This document shows positions 33,851 through 47,560 of a stretch of DNA of 64,000 nucleotides, in pieces. Below the pieces are notes generated by a model. It worked only from the letters and a program-made list of their open reading frames with translations, had not been told where the DNA came from and did not search any database. This DNA comes from Nemophila menziesii (taxonomy: Eukaryota; Streptophyta; Magnoliopsida; Boraginales; Hydrophyllaceae). Numbering within the stretch: position 1 is the stretch's first letter; each line of letters starts with the position of its first letter. The position numbers were made by a program, and so were the translations under genes. The stretch is from NCBI GenBank assembly GCA_029959085.1, contig JARWIR010000008.1, forward strand, positions 16,664,001-16,728,000, written 5' to 3'.

Positions 33851-35350
33851 AACTTTAGTTGAATTTGTGATTTATCAATTACCTTACAAAAATAATTAAA
33901 ATTGATCTCATTATTCTTTTCAAAGATTGATGACTTAGCATTTCTGATGCTTGTTACAGTGATTTGAGATTGGTCATTATTTTACACATTTTCTGTGTTT
34001 TCTGGAATAAATGGGTTGCCGGAACGGGAACTGGTAGCCGGGTCGAGATCTGGGTATGGACGAGTTACCAGAAAGTTCTTCGCCTGCCCCAAGATCAGGC
34101 ACTCCTGTCAAGCTTCGATTGTTGATGGAGTAGCAGCCGATTGATGCTGGTGAAGAAAGATTTAATAAAATTAAAAAAATGATATGTAAAAGCTATTGAT
34201 GTTGTACTGAGGTGGAGCAGATGTGGCGCCGAGGAGGCGCCACCTGACGTTGACTAACGGTCAACTGACATAAATGTTAAAAAAGGGCCACGGTTGTCGC
34301 AAAATGGAACATGAAGGGCCATCTCAAAAAAAATTATAGAGCAGGTGCCTCCGCTGTATTTTCGGCAAAGATCAAGGGTCGCGCGTGGTCTTTTTCCTTT
34401 CGGATTATCTATCAGAATATTATGAAAAACTCAAATCCTAACAGATAATCCACCAATTACCTTTTGTGAGAACCAACCATCATAAATGCACTATGTATTT
34501 CACCATCAAATTTAAATCGGGTCAGATTTTTATCGGTACAGATAATATTTGAACTCTTTTTATCTCTACATAAATTAATATTTAAGCCTAAAAATATAAT
34601 TATCCCAATTTAATATACGTGGTATTTAAAGAAAAAATTGAAAAAAAAGGTAAGCATATTATCACAATTACTTGGCATAAAATATTTTATGGTGATTAGA
34701 TTCTAAGTTATGGCTAAAATATTTTATTAAATAACAATTTATATATTTTTAAATTGAAAATTAACATTTTTTTTACTTGTACGATTAAATTGAACGACCA
34801 TGACTCTCACTAGTGAACTAATTCCAACTTGTTACTAACATTTTATATTAACTATACCAATTATAATTTTTTTTCCAAACGCTTGTAACTATACTAGTTT
34901 TAATTAAAATTAATGGGTTGTCGATTTTTTTTTTTACTTGTATAATAGTATTGTTCCCATAATGTAAGGTACTTTTATTACTACTTAATATTCGTTTTTT
35001 TTTTGTACGTGACTTAATATTCGGATTTACATGAATCTTTTTCTTCGAAGATTTATGGATATGGTGCACTAGACATCAAGTGCAATGGACTTGCAAAGCA
35101 CTAAATAGATACTCATTTTTGTCTGGACATAAGTTGGGATATGTTCGTGCAACCGCTTTCAATTGATTGTGAAATGTGATTGTATGGGATTGCGTGCAAA
35201 ACTCTCCATGTCGGATCATCCTTTATTTTGGTAATTTTCTTTTTCGAAATTATTGTTTTTCTCTTTTTAAGGGAAACGAGATTTTCGTTCTAATATTTGA
35301 CTTTAAAAAAATTGTTATCCAACCTTTATTATCAAGTTTTCATTGACATA
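33851..35350. other. Intergenic, no gene recognised
   Basis: A GC-richer patch at 34015-34400 contains the hairpin at 34223-34243 and short open stretches without a known motif. The rest is AT-rich, with homopolymer T runs between 34760 and 35030. Confidence 0.4.
34223..34243. repeat. GC-rich hairpin
   Basis: GTGGCGCC, a 5-base loop, then GGCGCCAC: a perfect 8-bp stem in an otherwise AT-rich neighbourhood. Confidence 0.85.
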
Positions 35351-35428
35351 AATATATTGATATTCATTGCAATTCGGCCCCTGCACAACTCGCCATTTTC
35401 CACCACATTAACTTCTATAAGACTCTTA

Positions 35429-37158
35429 TCAGCCCCCCATCATACTTAGTTCTCCTCCACCTATGCCCAAATCAGTAACCTTTCGTACAACCCCATCATA
35501 TTTCTCGGTTCTGTTCCCTGTTTTCCTTCCATCATTAGTGCTTCTTTTTATTTGCTTTTTTTTTTCCGAATTAGCCCCTTGCTGAATTTCTGTAACATCC
35601 ACTTCTTGTACCTCAACTTCATCAATCAAAACTTTCCTTTGTTCAAAATTAGGCGATGCAATCATACTATAACCTCTAGCACCACCACCCTTTTTGTTAT
35701 TCGCGTTATCCCAAGAGACATTTTTACTTTTATTATTATTATTCTTTGTTTCCAAACTTTGCCCCTTACTTGGGACATTTTGTACCGGATGCCTCATCTC
35801 TTGAAAATTCTTTTCTATCCTTAATACTTCAAAGCGAGTCCCCAAACCACTTTGAAACTGTGATTTAGCTGAATTATTCAAAGATCCCCGACCTTGTCCT
35901 CTATTTCCCCGTCTAACCGTCATCCATTCGCCATATCTTTCCTTACTAGTTGAGTCCTCCACAACCCTTTCGACTACCACCTCATTTCCTTTTGTGGAAA
36001 CCATATCCTCCTCCGTTCTAGATGGTGTATTGGGAGGGAACTTTTCTTTTGATGTCCAAATTTACCACATTCAAAACATATCAAGTGTAATCCTTCATAC
36101 TCTACCTTGCATATATCCGAACCGATTCTTACCTCAGGCTCTAAAGGTTTCTTCAAATCAAGTTCTATAGCCAATCTTGCATAATTACCTCTTAGCCTCC
36201 CTTTAGTCTTGGGGTCTATTCTAACCATCCGTCCTAATTTATCTCCTATTTTTCTTAGAATACGCGCAGTGTAGTTTTGCATACCAACATTCGTGATTCT
36301 AACCCAGGCTGTTGTTGTTGTTATAGACTTAGATAATGCATTAAAACTTGAGGTCCACTCTCTAACAACCACGTAATGATCGAGTACCATCCATGGAACA
36401 CCAGAAAGTGCAACATCGAAAGCCTCTCTCTTTTCAAACTTAACCATATAATACCCATGTCTGACATCAACAAGTTCAATCAATCCTTGGGGAGTCCAGA
36501 TTTGCTTAAGTTTAGATGATAAATAGGTAAACCCAACCTCTCTACCCAAAAGTCTAATTACAGCAGTGTTACGCCATAATCTAATACCTTCCTGCATTTC
36601 ATCCCTAGTTCTAATGACAGTTGGAATTCAATCCGTTATCTCACCCTCATCATCATCCTCTATTAAATCCTTCAATTCATAGAACTCATCCTCACCCATT
36701 ATACGATTAATTTTAGTTTCTTCACTATCCTCAGTGATTGGAATAATCAAATTATTACCCGTTATAGTACCTTTCCAACCATTTAGTCTAGGCCTAATAA
36801 ATGTTCCCGAAGAGTTACCTTGTTTCGCGTTAATTCCAGCTCCATTGATTGAATTCTGCACCACAGGAGGTTTCGCTGGTAATGTTGTGTTATTAGTGGC
36901 CTCAGCACTCCCAATTGGGTTCACCCTTAATCTCTTACCTGCACGACCATCGTGAATTGTAACAGACAATTCTGGAAAATCCTCCATAGGAAGAAGAGGG
37001 GAGATTATCTCTTTGCTCGGCGGATCAGACACAGGTGATGATGCGTTCGTTATGATCATTGGGTTATCCGGTGGCTGGCGCGCCGGTGGAGGCACGTCAC
37101 CGACCAGGAGGTGCGGCGGAGAAGCCATGGTTCGCTGAAAGAGTGGATGTAGGCCCAT
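35429..37158 (-). pseudogene. LINE ORF1 (DUF4283 and zinc-knuckle protein), inverted segment
   Basis: ORF1 of plant L1 elements encodes an RNA-binding protein. The N-terminal part (36628-37158) is acidic and Pro-rich. The second part (35974-36597) is the DUF4283 domain (RLLGREVGFTYLSSKLKQIW, then GYYMVKFEKREAF and VPWMVLDHYVVVREW). It ends in the knuckle CFECGKFGH. The C-terminal part (35429-36004) is basic and Asn/Gly-rich. The three parts are in different frames or separated by stops, so at least two lesions are present. The start is the first ATG next to the inversion junction. Confidence 0.88.
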
Positions 37159-37159
37159 C

Positions 37160-37960
37160 TTCGTTCCAAGGCTCGATTCGCGGGTCTTGACTGGCCTTAC
37201 GTGTTCATAGCTGCCCTTTGGGTTATTTGGTCTAAGCGTAACTACATGCTCTTCAATGAATCCGAATATATATACCCCATGTTCTAGAACTCAAGAAACA
37301 AATTGATTCACTAGCTACTAATTTTATTTTAGCGTGGGGGAAGAGTGTGGATGGGGCAATAGTTAAAGTAGCAAAGAATGTAATGATTAGATGGGTAAAG
37401 CCGGTTAATGTCTTTAAATTGAATATTGATGGCAGCTTCTTCCCAGCGAGAGGGGTTGCATGTATTGGTGGCATCCTAAGGGACATGTATGGCTCGTGTA
37501 TTGCGGGTTTTGTGGGTTTCTGTTTAGCCGTTTCTCCTCTTATTTCAGAGTTACTTGCGCTACATTTTGGATTGAGATGGGTTACCAATAGAGGGTACAC
37601 AGATTTATGTATTAAAACATATTCGGAGGAGCTCCACGCGCTAGTGAAGGGCGGTGGGAGCTCAACTCATTATGAGATGGACTCGAGGAAGTTCCACGCA
37701 CTAGTGAAGGGCGGTGGGAACTTAAGTAGTCGCAATGTTTTAATACTTAGAAAATGTTGTTTGTTATTGAGAGACTTCCCCAGATTGAATTTAACCGTAT
37801 ATTTAGATAAGTGAATTTCTGCGCCGATAGATTAGCAAAAGAAGGAGCAGCTATGACCACTCATGCGATAGTTTTTAATGAACCCCCAGAGTATCTTTCG
37901 AACTTGATTATGAGGGACCGAAGTGACCATGCAACTGCTAGAGTTGTATTAGAATCTTAA
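37160..37960 (+). pseudogene. LINE ORF2 C-terminus with RNase H-like domain
   Basis: The plus strand first encodes WPYVFIAALWVIWSKRNYMLF, the usual region before the RNase H of plant LINEs. It continues with FKLNIDGSFFP, GGILRDMYGSCIAGF and SELLALHFGLRW, typical of the RNase H (RVT_3) family. The end, about EGAAMTTHAIVFNEPPEYL, is in another frame after an indel near 37800. An internal near-duplication of HALVKGGG occurs at 37649 and 37697. A 3' UTR and poly(A) tail follow (38023-38031). Confidence 0.85.
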
Positions 37961-38045
37961 TAAGAACTTTGGTTCTTTTTGTAACTTTTTATTCTTAACG
38001 GCTTTAATGCCTCTTTTGTATGCAAAAAAAAATATAGTGATATTC

Positions 38046-39990
38046 GTATCTTTTTATTCTCAACATAAGAATCAGTTAATGGTAAATTGATCATATCAAA
38101 TTATAATTTTAACATTTGTGTGACTGAGATTTAGTATCGATTCAAATTTATGGTCTATTTTATTTTACTTTGTTGTTTTTAGGTGGTTGAAATGTGTTGG
38201 AAGTGATTTTTCTAATAATTAGTATTATTTAGGTATATTTACATGCTTTGAATTCTTCATGATCCTAACCCACTTAGATGATGAGCATCTTAAAGGAATT
38301 ATGATATTTTTTACTACGGCAGGTTATGATTGTTATCCGTTAATCATGATTAAAATTCTTTGCTTGATTATGAAATTTCAATTTATGTTGGCTATTTAAT
38401 GATAGTAGACTCGAATGCATGATTATTTTACTTAGATAATTATTGGCTTCAAGAGATCAATCCTCTGTTTTATTGATTTTAATGTAATGTTGGTGTTTAT
38501 GATCTGTTTTGCTATCTGTTTTTTGTCTTGTCTGATGTATATCTTTCTGTGTAATATTTGTTGTTATTAATAAAACAACTTTCTCGACAAAAAAAACACG
38601 ATATTTTTGTCTTAATAATGTATACCTTTTTATTTATACAATCTTGTTATTATGTATTATGATTTAATTATTTTTTTTATATTTAATTTTATCTCATTTT
38701 CTTTCAAACCATGCTATATAATAAAAAGGTATTAAGATAATATGAAAAAATAGTATGTATCTTCTTTTTCTACAAAACCGGAATTTGCAAGAACTTACAG
38801 ACTAATTGATACCTAAAAAAAAATCTCTTCACCCGCTCAATTAAGAAATTATTTTTTCATAATAATCATATACATAAATTTTCATACCCGAATGCAAATC
38901 GATATTAATGTCCCCCCACCCACAACACACCTAACAATTCAAATATTTTGGAACATGGTTCAATTCAATAATCTTTTTGGAACGTGGTTAATATGTTGCA
39001 CCTTTTTTTTATTTAAATCAATCTTTTGTCTTTGGAGTTGACTGACTTCTTGTTAGTTATTGGATGATATATCTCCTTTTGTGATAGATTTTGAGATATA
39101 CAAGAAATCATTTATGTGGGTTTTTGAGATTTAATGTGGGATTTATCTCTTTATTAGACATGTTTTGAGTTGTTAGCTAAATTTCATATATAAATATGCT
39201 TTTGAAGAAATTTGAGATGATTTGTGTGTTACGTATGGAGATCATAGGAACATGGATAATACGAGAACTCGATATAAAGCTAGGAAGTCAAAAAGTAAAG
39301 TAAAATCCCAAGTCAAGTCGCAAAAAAAGCCAAAATTTCATGCAAAGCTCAACCAAATTTGTCGTTCGAACGTTTCAATCAACTTTGAAAAATCACAAAA
39401 AATTATTGTTGAGGATTATCATTGTGATAATTGTACATAAGATAGCTCCAGTAGTCTAGATTGCATGAGAAGAAATAGTTTACAATCGGAGTTAAACTGA
39501 AAAAATATGGGCATTTTCCTGTGAAGACCCAAGCCATCCAAAATTTGTATTGCGTCCATGAGGCTTTTTTTTTGTCTCACTTAAGTTGGCCTAACTGATG
39601 GAAAATGTTTTCGGGGACTATACTATTTTTTAGCCTCAAAACACACAAATTATAATTATATACAGTTTGGAACGCGTGGAGCAAGGGTAGGAGAAAGGCA
39701 GTGCAATGAGGACACCTTATTTCACATTATTTCCATATCCATGAATGTAGTTATTCCTTCTTTTTAATTAGTAGATTAATTATATATTTTTCATACTTTG
39801 TTTTACTGATTCCATCATGAAGATGAAAGGGTATGAACCCTAACTTATTATTTGGATTGTATAATATGAATTTGTAATTTTATATTTAAATAAAAAGTGA
39901 TATTATTGTTGTTGTTTATATTCTTGAACTTTATTGTTAAATTCAAGTATGGTGGTCACATATATTAGTTTGTTAGCTATTAAACTACAC
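38046..39990. other. AT-rich intergenic DNA
   Basis: No gene is recognised. A Lys-rich plus-strand frame at 39222-39440 has low-complexity composition and no family match. A TATA-like ATATATAAATATG at about 39187 and later features suggest that part of this may be old LTR sequence. Confidence 0.4.
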
Positions 39991-40580
39991 CTAAGGGGGT
40001 GGGGGGGTGGGGGGGGTTAGAAGTGGAACTAGAGTATTAAATATTAAGTGAATTTAGATACATGATGTCAAAATTTATAGGACAATCACATGCGGGTAAT
40101 AATCTTAACCGTTAGATAGTATCGTAGGATCACTCGGAAGAGGTTTCTAGTATTAAATAACAACCCCTAATTACTCGAAAGATCTTTAGGGTGAATTTAG
40201 AATCCCGATTAGCAATTAATGTCTTATTTTGCCCTTAAACTGTAATTTAGTCAAAATCATAGTTAATGGTAAGTACAAGTATCTCGAGTTACACCTTCTC
40301 TCTATATCTTTCCACCTTACTTTATTATTTTTAGTTATTATTTAACTTTATTTCGTTTTTACTAGTTAATTTTTACAAAATCAAATTAAAATCCTTTTAG
40401 TTTTAGTTTTAGTTTTAGTTTTAGTTTTCACCTAGGGTTTTCAGATGAGACTAAAATTACGTGTTAACTCCCTGTGGAGACGATAAATGGTCACTTTTTA
40501 CTACTTGTGACGACTCATACATTTGCAAGTTATTATATTGTAAGAATTGATTTTATATCACACCTTGAGGACAACATTGA
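39991..40580 (+). mobile_element. Probable LTR remnant preceded by a G-rich tract
   Basis: A G-run tract (39995-40016) that could be a polypurine tract is followed by about 560 bp. The end of it (AACTCCCTGTGGAGACGATAA, TACTACTTGTGACGAC, CATACATTTGCAAG, ATATCACACCTTGAGGACAACA) has the layout of plant gypsy LTR 3' ends. It also contains five TTTTAG words near 40398-40428. The borders are uncertain and there is no coding partner. Confidence 0.35.
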
Positions 40581-41779
40581 CTCCTAATTAATTGATACTC
40601 ACGGTCTAATTTTATCATGTCCAACTTTTCAAAAAGGGTGTCTAATATTATTTGTTTTTTTTTAATATCAAAACATTTTTTATTTTTTCTAGTATTATTT
40701 TTAATTAAATAATAGAAAAAGTATTGTAATAAATATTTCTATATATATTAATTAAGAATAATTATGTAAAGAGGAATAATACTAAATATTTTATTTAAAT
40801 TTTTATACTCTAAAAAATGGATACATAAAAATAAACAGAAGATATATTATTTAGATTTATCACTTGACAATGTCAATGAGTATATGAAAGAATATTTCGT
40901 TGGCTTTAGAAAAAGCTTTGACGTCAATTGATATTTGATAACACCTCTAGCTTAACGAGGATGTATCCAATATAGAGACCAGAGGTGAGTTCGGCATATG
41001 TGAAGTTCTTTTTCAAATTGAAGGCATTTAAACACTTCAAAGTGAAGTAAATTCGAAATTAAGATCGGTGAAATATAAAATCTCATATCATGGTTTGTCC
41101 GCCTTTTTATAACAGTTTGGATTTTAGTTGAGTCGGTAACTTAACATGGTTTTAGAATTCCACGGTACTAGAAATCCTGAACAGTTCAAATTTTTAGTTG
41201 AATCGGCAACTTTTTAACAAAAATCACAACCAGATTTGCTATAATGGTCCTTACTCCTTAAGCTTATCAAAAGGAGATGACATACCTCTCAACTCTTAGA
41301 TTGGATTAATGATATAAGACACGATCCAATAGGGTCCAATCTTAGCATTGTAACTTACCTTACAGCTTTGAATTATACAGCTACCAGATTACTAATTTGA
41401 CACAATCATAAGAGCCAAAAAATGAGAGAAAACCACCATGCACCGACCATATCATGTAGATTTTGAGTTTTCTCCGCAATACCTGGTTCTATGCCCAAAT
41501 ATTTTTCCAAGTAATTGAGTTAGCTGATGGCACCTTAGTGCCGCAATAAAAGGAAACAATTACTAGCAAAAAAATGGTTTTTTATTCATTATATTGGAGA
41601 GACAGTTTTACTCAAGTAAATTCAGTTCTAGGAACCTAAGGCTAAGAGTATTAAGGAGTGCTCCTAACTATAAGAGCAGCTATCTACCTTTAGAAACAAA
41701 TAATCCTCCACTAAAAGCTAAAGAATCTTCAAAACTCATCATCTTTATTTCAAAAAACAACCAAGGCGTGACAAATTAA
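40581..41779. other. Spacer 3' of the glycerol kinase gene
   Basis: AT-rich sequence without a recognised feature. The last 100-200 bp should be the 3' UTR of the minus-strand gene. Confidence 0.4.
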
Positions 41780-43902
<2,123 letters not shown>

Positions 43903-44284
43903 GATTTTTTTCTCTTCTCTCTCAAGTAGCTGAATCGTATGATCTGATTATTAATGAATTCGTATTTCATAATTTTGGATAATTTTATAATGGATATATG
44001 TACCCGTTTATTGCAAATTTTTATTGGTGAAGATAATTAGTAGGTAACTAGTTGACTTTGTCATATCATTCTTTATTTCGTCTTGATAATATGTAAATTA
44101 TATATTACGCATATTAAAAATTTATGGATTTTATCATTACTCTAAAATTGCCGGTCACTACCTAGGCGGCCGAACACCTTTGAGCGTCTAGATTGCTAAG
44201 CGGTTCAGTATTTAAAATTTAGGCGATATTTATCAAGACGATTTTTATATAATTTCATATCAAATATATATTACTAAACCAATT
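43903..44284. other. Glycerol kinase upstream region
   Basis: Presumed promoter of the minus-strand gene. It is AT-rich and I cannot assign a specific element. Confidence 0.4.
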
Positions 44285-44966
44285 AAGATTAGCTCACCGA
44301 TCGGGGCCTTGGTCATCCAATCTAGGGATGACAATGGTTCAAATATAACCGTAACCGATGGATATCCGATCCGATAAAAAATCCGTTAGTGGAACCGATG
44401 GTGCATCGATGAGAGTTTGGTTCTCACAAAAGGTAATCGGTGGATTATCCGTTAAGATCTGGTCTTTTACAATAATGCGACGGATAATCCGAAATTCGAA
44501 TGAATAAATAATAAAATAGTACAACATATATAATATATAAAGATATATATACTATATATAAAGATATTCTATAGATGCAAATTTCATACATAATATCGAT
44601 CAAATATAATTATTCCATACATAAACTAGATAACTGATTATTATCTATTTTATTACTATATTACCTAATATCATTTTATGGTGTTCCAATAATTTTGTAG
44701 CTAATTTTAGAATTCTATAAATATTTAATAATTTATTTTATCTAAATCATTTTAAACGATTGTGGATACGGATTAACCGCGAATAGACCGCATCGCTCGC
44801 GGATGCGGATTTGGTAAATAATTCTAAAATCATATGGTTAATGGTTGCGGATTTGGTTATCGTTTTTCTTAATGAATGTGGATGCGGTTATGCAATTTTC
44901 GAGGATATCCGATCTGTTGCTTTTCCTAATCCAATCTAGCGGCACTGAGTCCCAAATGACTCTTCT
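44285..44966 (+). mobile_element. SINE split by a MITE
   Basis: The left part, ATTAGCTCACCGATCGG and TTGGTCATCCAATC, and the right part, AGCGGCACTGAGTCCCAAATG, together match in reverse the SINE at 27366-27470. They are separated exactly by the hAT-like element at 44323-44928. The copy also lacks a clear tail, so it is old. Confidence 0.6.
44323..44928. mobile_element. hAT-like MITE, 606 bp
   Basis: An 8-bp direct duplication, ATCCAATC, flanks the element (44315-44322 and 44929-44936). Its ends, TAGGGATGACAATGG and (reverse complement) TAGGAAAAGCAACAG, match at 9 of 15 positions. The body is rich in GGATATCC and CCGATCCG words, common in plant hAT MITEs. There is no coding capacity. The 8-bp duplication fits hAT transposition. 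Confidence 0.8.
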
Positions 44967-45185
44967 ATGTAAATATATATATATTACGAATACATTAATT
45001 TGAATAATATTTACATCTTAATATACTTAAAGTAGATCAATTTAACATAGACAATATATGTTTAACTAAATAATAATAATAACATGAGGCAATTACCAAT
45101 ACCACTCTAAAAGGAGGTGATATTGCCCATAAAAGTCATGTCTACTATTAAATACATAATTAGACAATAATACCCTTAACTAAAT

Positions 45186-45420
45186 ATTCCCACTAAATTA
45201 AATTTTCCCACCAAACTAATTTTCCCGCCAAAAATTTTCCGACCAACTTTTCCTGGCCAAATTTTTTTCCCGCCAAATTTTTCCGGCCAAATTTTTTCCC
45301 ACCAAATTTTTCCGGCCAATTTATTTTTCCCACCAAACTTTTTTTTCCCACCAAACTTTTTTCCCCACCAAACAAAATTCCCACCAATACTTATGTCTTG
45401 TTATTTGGTGGGAAAAATCC
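45186..45420. repeat. Degenerate TTTTTCCCGCCAAA repeat
   Basis: The words CCCACCAAA, CCGGCCAAA or CCCGCCAAA after T runs repeat about 15 times. The Lys/Gly-rich frame on the minus strand is a translation of this repeat and not a gene. Confidence 0.9.
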
Positions 45421-45688
45421 CACCAAATTACTCACTATAATTGTAAAAATGAAATAGAGCTAGTAATAAAAATCAAATTGGAAACCTTTATTTATAAGTG
45501 CAGATTCAATATCAAAAAAAGAAAGAAATTCCAATCTATAAGCCTTATCAAGACTCTTCGCTAATGGTGATTAAATTATGAGCAAAAGGGGTTTGTTTAA
45601 TTTTATTACTACAGAAGGATAGAAAACCCTAGTGCTACCCATGCCTACTCCTACTCTAGTTTCATCGGCTGCTGAGGTGATTCCATCA

Positions 45689-46558
45689 CTAATCCGAACT
45701 AAAATCACAAGCAACAATAATAAAGAGAAAAATAGCAGCAGCCTTGGAAATAAAGTTTAAAGGCCTGATGGCGAGTTGAGATGAGGTTCGCAAAAAATAA
45801 ATTAATTGCGATTTGATCCTTGAAAGAGAAGTCCCCAAACCAGCCAAATCTGTTGTTTGAAGTTTAGCTATAAAAATAAGATCAGCGACAAAGCTTTTGA
45901 GTAAAATATGTCTTGACCCCATATTATAGGAAAATAGCAAAATAGTCCCTGGGGCAAAGAAAATCATAGCAACTACCATATTAAAAGTCAAAGGCGACTC
46001 GTAACCAAAATCCAGAATTTCCAAGGAATCTAAATTTCGCAATTTAGTCCTTGCAATAAAAATCCCATTTGCGGAATCAAGAAACAGAAATTCAAACCCA
46101 ATACTACTTTGGAATATAAACTTGCTCTTAGAAATAAAGATAAAAAATATATCAGGCAAGATATAATCGAAATATTTGAGAATAGCAGTAAACATTGACT
46201 TTAAAATTGACTTATAAATTGTCAAAATGATATGAGCCAAATAAGTAGGACAAAAAGAAGCAGCTAAATTGGACCTTAGGAAAAGCCTCCTAATAGTCTC
46301 ATAATTCGTCCAAGAGTAGTAAGCCAGATAAATAAGCCAAGAAGTAGCAGCTATATTTGACCAAGGAATAGATCTCAAAGTTGGTTCAATAATATTTCGA
46401 AAAATAAACAACAGCAGCACCTTTATAGAGTCCAACTTTGACAAAAAATTCATGAATAAATAGAACAGCAGCTCCATATTAGCAGCTATAAATAAAATAG
46501 CACCAGCAAGAACAGCTATGAAATTAACACCAATCTCCAGAATTTTGAAAAGTTGCAA
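45689..46558 (-). CDS. Unrecognised hydrophobic ORF inside the Mutator-like element
   Basis: A 289-codon uninterrupted frame inside a transposon where other frames are closed. It is rich in Phe, Ile and Leu with several segments that could span membranes (for example AVLAGAILFIAA and NMVVAMIFFAPGTILLF). Two related stretches occur: SNIAATSWLIYLAYYSWTNY and SNLAASFCPTYLAHI. At DNA level a word like GCAATTTAGTCC recurs, so the frame may be a degenerate repeat array kept open by composition. I recognise no family; no function is assigned. A spliced upstream exon near 46600-47100 is possible. Confidence 0.35.
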   Translation of the reverse strand: MQLFKILEIGVNFIAVLAGAILFIAANMELLFYLFMNFLSKLDSIKVLLLFIFRNIIEPTLRSIPWSNIAATSWLIYLAYYSWTNYETIRRLFLRSNLAASFCPTYLAHIILTIYKSILKSMFTAILKYFDYILPDIFFIFISKSKFIFQSSIGFEFLFLDSANGIFIARTKLRNLDSLEILDFGYESPLTFNMVVAMIFFAPGTILLFSYNMGSRHILLKSFVADLIFIAKLQTTDLAGLGTSLSRIKSQLIYFLRTSSQLAIRPLNFISKAAAIFLFIIVACDFSSD

Positions 46559-47560
46559 TATAGTCTACATGATTAATTTCACCAATTAACTCTTTTTGTC
46601 TCTCTCTGAGATTTGTACCTGAGATTGTGAAAGCAAAGCAAAATGTTTGGCTGTTTCGGTAATATTAGTTGCATTAACGACAATTTTAATAATATTTGCT
46701 CTAGTAGATTGAATTTGTACAAGAAGATTAATTAGATCAGCACTTGAATAGCTAGATACAATTGTTTTGCAATTTCTGGCCTCACCCAGTTTATTTTGTC
46801 GCTTGAGAATAGATGCTACCTATAACATGTAAAACTTTCAAAATGGTTGAAAAAAGACTTTTATTGATGCAATTAACCTGAAAACGGTACTAATTGCTGT
46901 TACCCTATCTTCTCCAATTCACACACCCATATACATACAGATGCTGGAATCAATTACATATACATATATACATACCTTGAAGTGAGGTGGAGGAGAGAGA
47001 AGGCGGAGACGGAGGCGGAGAGATCCACTAGAAGAATCAATCGGCTTTTGAAGAAATTAAAAGAATTATGATAGCCAAAATCTCTGTCCTAGAAGCCATC
47101 CATTGCTGGTAGCAGTGTCGATGTAATGGCAGCAGCGCCGGGGCCAAGACGGTGGGGGGAGGTTCTGTAGAAAGAGAAAAGAGAGATACGGGGTGAGGAG
47201 AGAGAGAGAAAGAGATAGAAAAAAAGAAATAAAAGAAAAGGAAATAAAATAATAAAAGGGTTATAAAGGGGTAAAAAAGGAAATAATGTTTTAGTAGATG
47301 ACTTTTATAGACAATTTAAAATGAAAGATGCTGGAGGGCAATTATTATTAGATTGATGACTTAGATGGTAATTATTCCTAATAACATTATCATTAACCTA
47401 AAAAATACCAGTTCAAGAAATCTAAACTTAAAATTTAAAAAATTCTATCTTTTTTTTTCTCATGCATTCAAACTCTAACCTAAATTTTTTTCCCTTTATA
47501 TATTGTTTATGTGTTGGATTGGACTAGATTAAATTAATTATTTATGGGCTAGCATACTAG

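Larger units (their letters stand above)
35366..38030 (+). mobile_element. L1-type LINE with 5' inversion (twin-priming product)
   Basis: The left part (35366 to about 37160) carries LINE ORF1 on the minus strand. The right part (about 37160-38030) carries the end of ORF2 and a poly(A) tail on the plus strand. The two halves therefore point away from each other with the 5' end of ORF1 at the junction. Flanking direct repeats AATATATTGATATTC (35351-35365) and AATATAGTGATATTC (38031-38045) match at 14 of 15 positions and bracket both halves. One insertion event with internal inversion explains this. Most of ORF2 (endonuclease and RT) is missing between the two parts. Confidence 0.9.
45086..47378. 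mobile_element. Mutator-like element, 2293 bp
   Basis: A perfect 9-bp direct repeat, TAATAACAT, flanks it (45077-45085 and 47379-47387), the size made by Mutator-type transposases. The ends are inverted relative to each other: the left has CAATTACCA then TATTGCCC then CATAAAAGTCAT, and the right (reverse complement) has TAATTACCA, AATTGCCC and TATAAAAGTCAT, with indels between. No transposase motif is seen, so it is probably non-autonomous. It carries a 289-codon minus-strand ORF and, near 46980-47200, a C/T-rich stretch like a plant 5' UTR. Confidence 0.75.

Noticed and set aside
35429..37960. Two separate LINE insertions head to head
   Set aside because: A single 15-bp target duplication encloses both halves and no duplication or A tail is seen at the inner junction, so one twin-primed insertion explains it better.
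39222..39440. Lys/Ser-rich 72-codon frame
   Set aside because: Low-complexity composition, no motif and no splice partner.
45193..45387. Lys/Gly repeat protein
   Set aside because: Translation of a simple CCCGCCAAA-type repeat.
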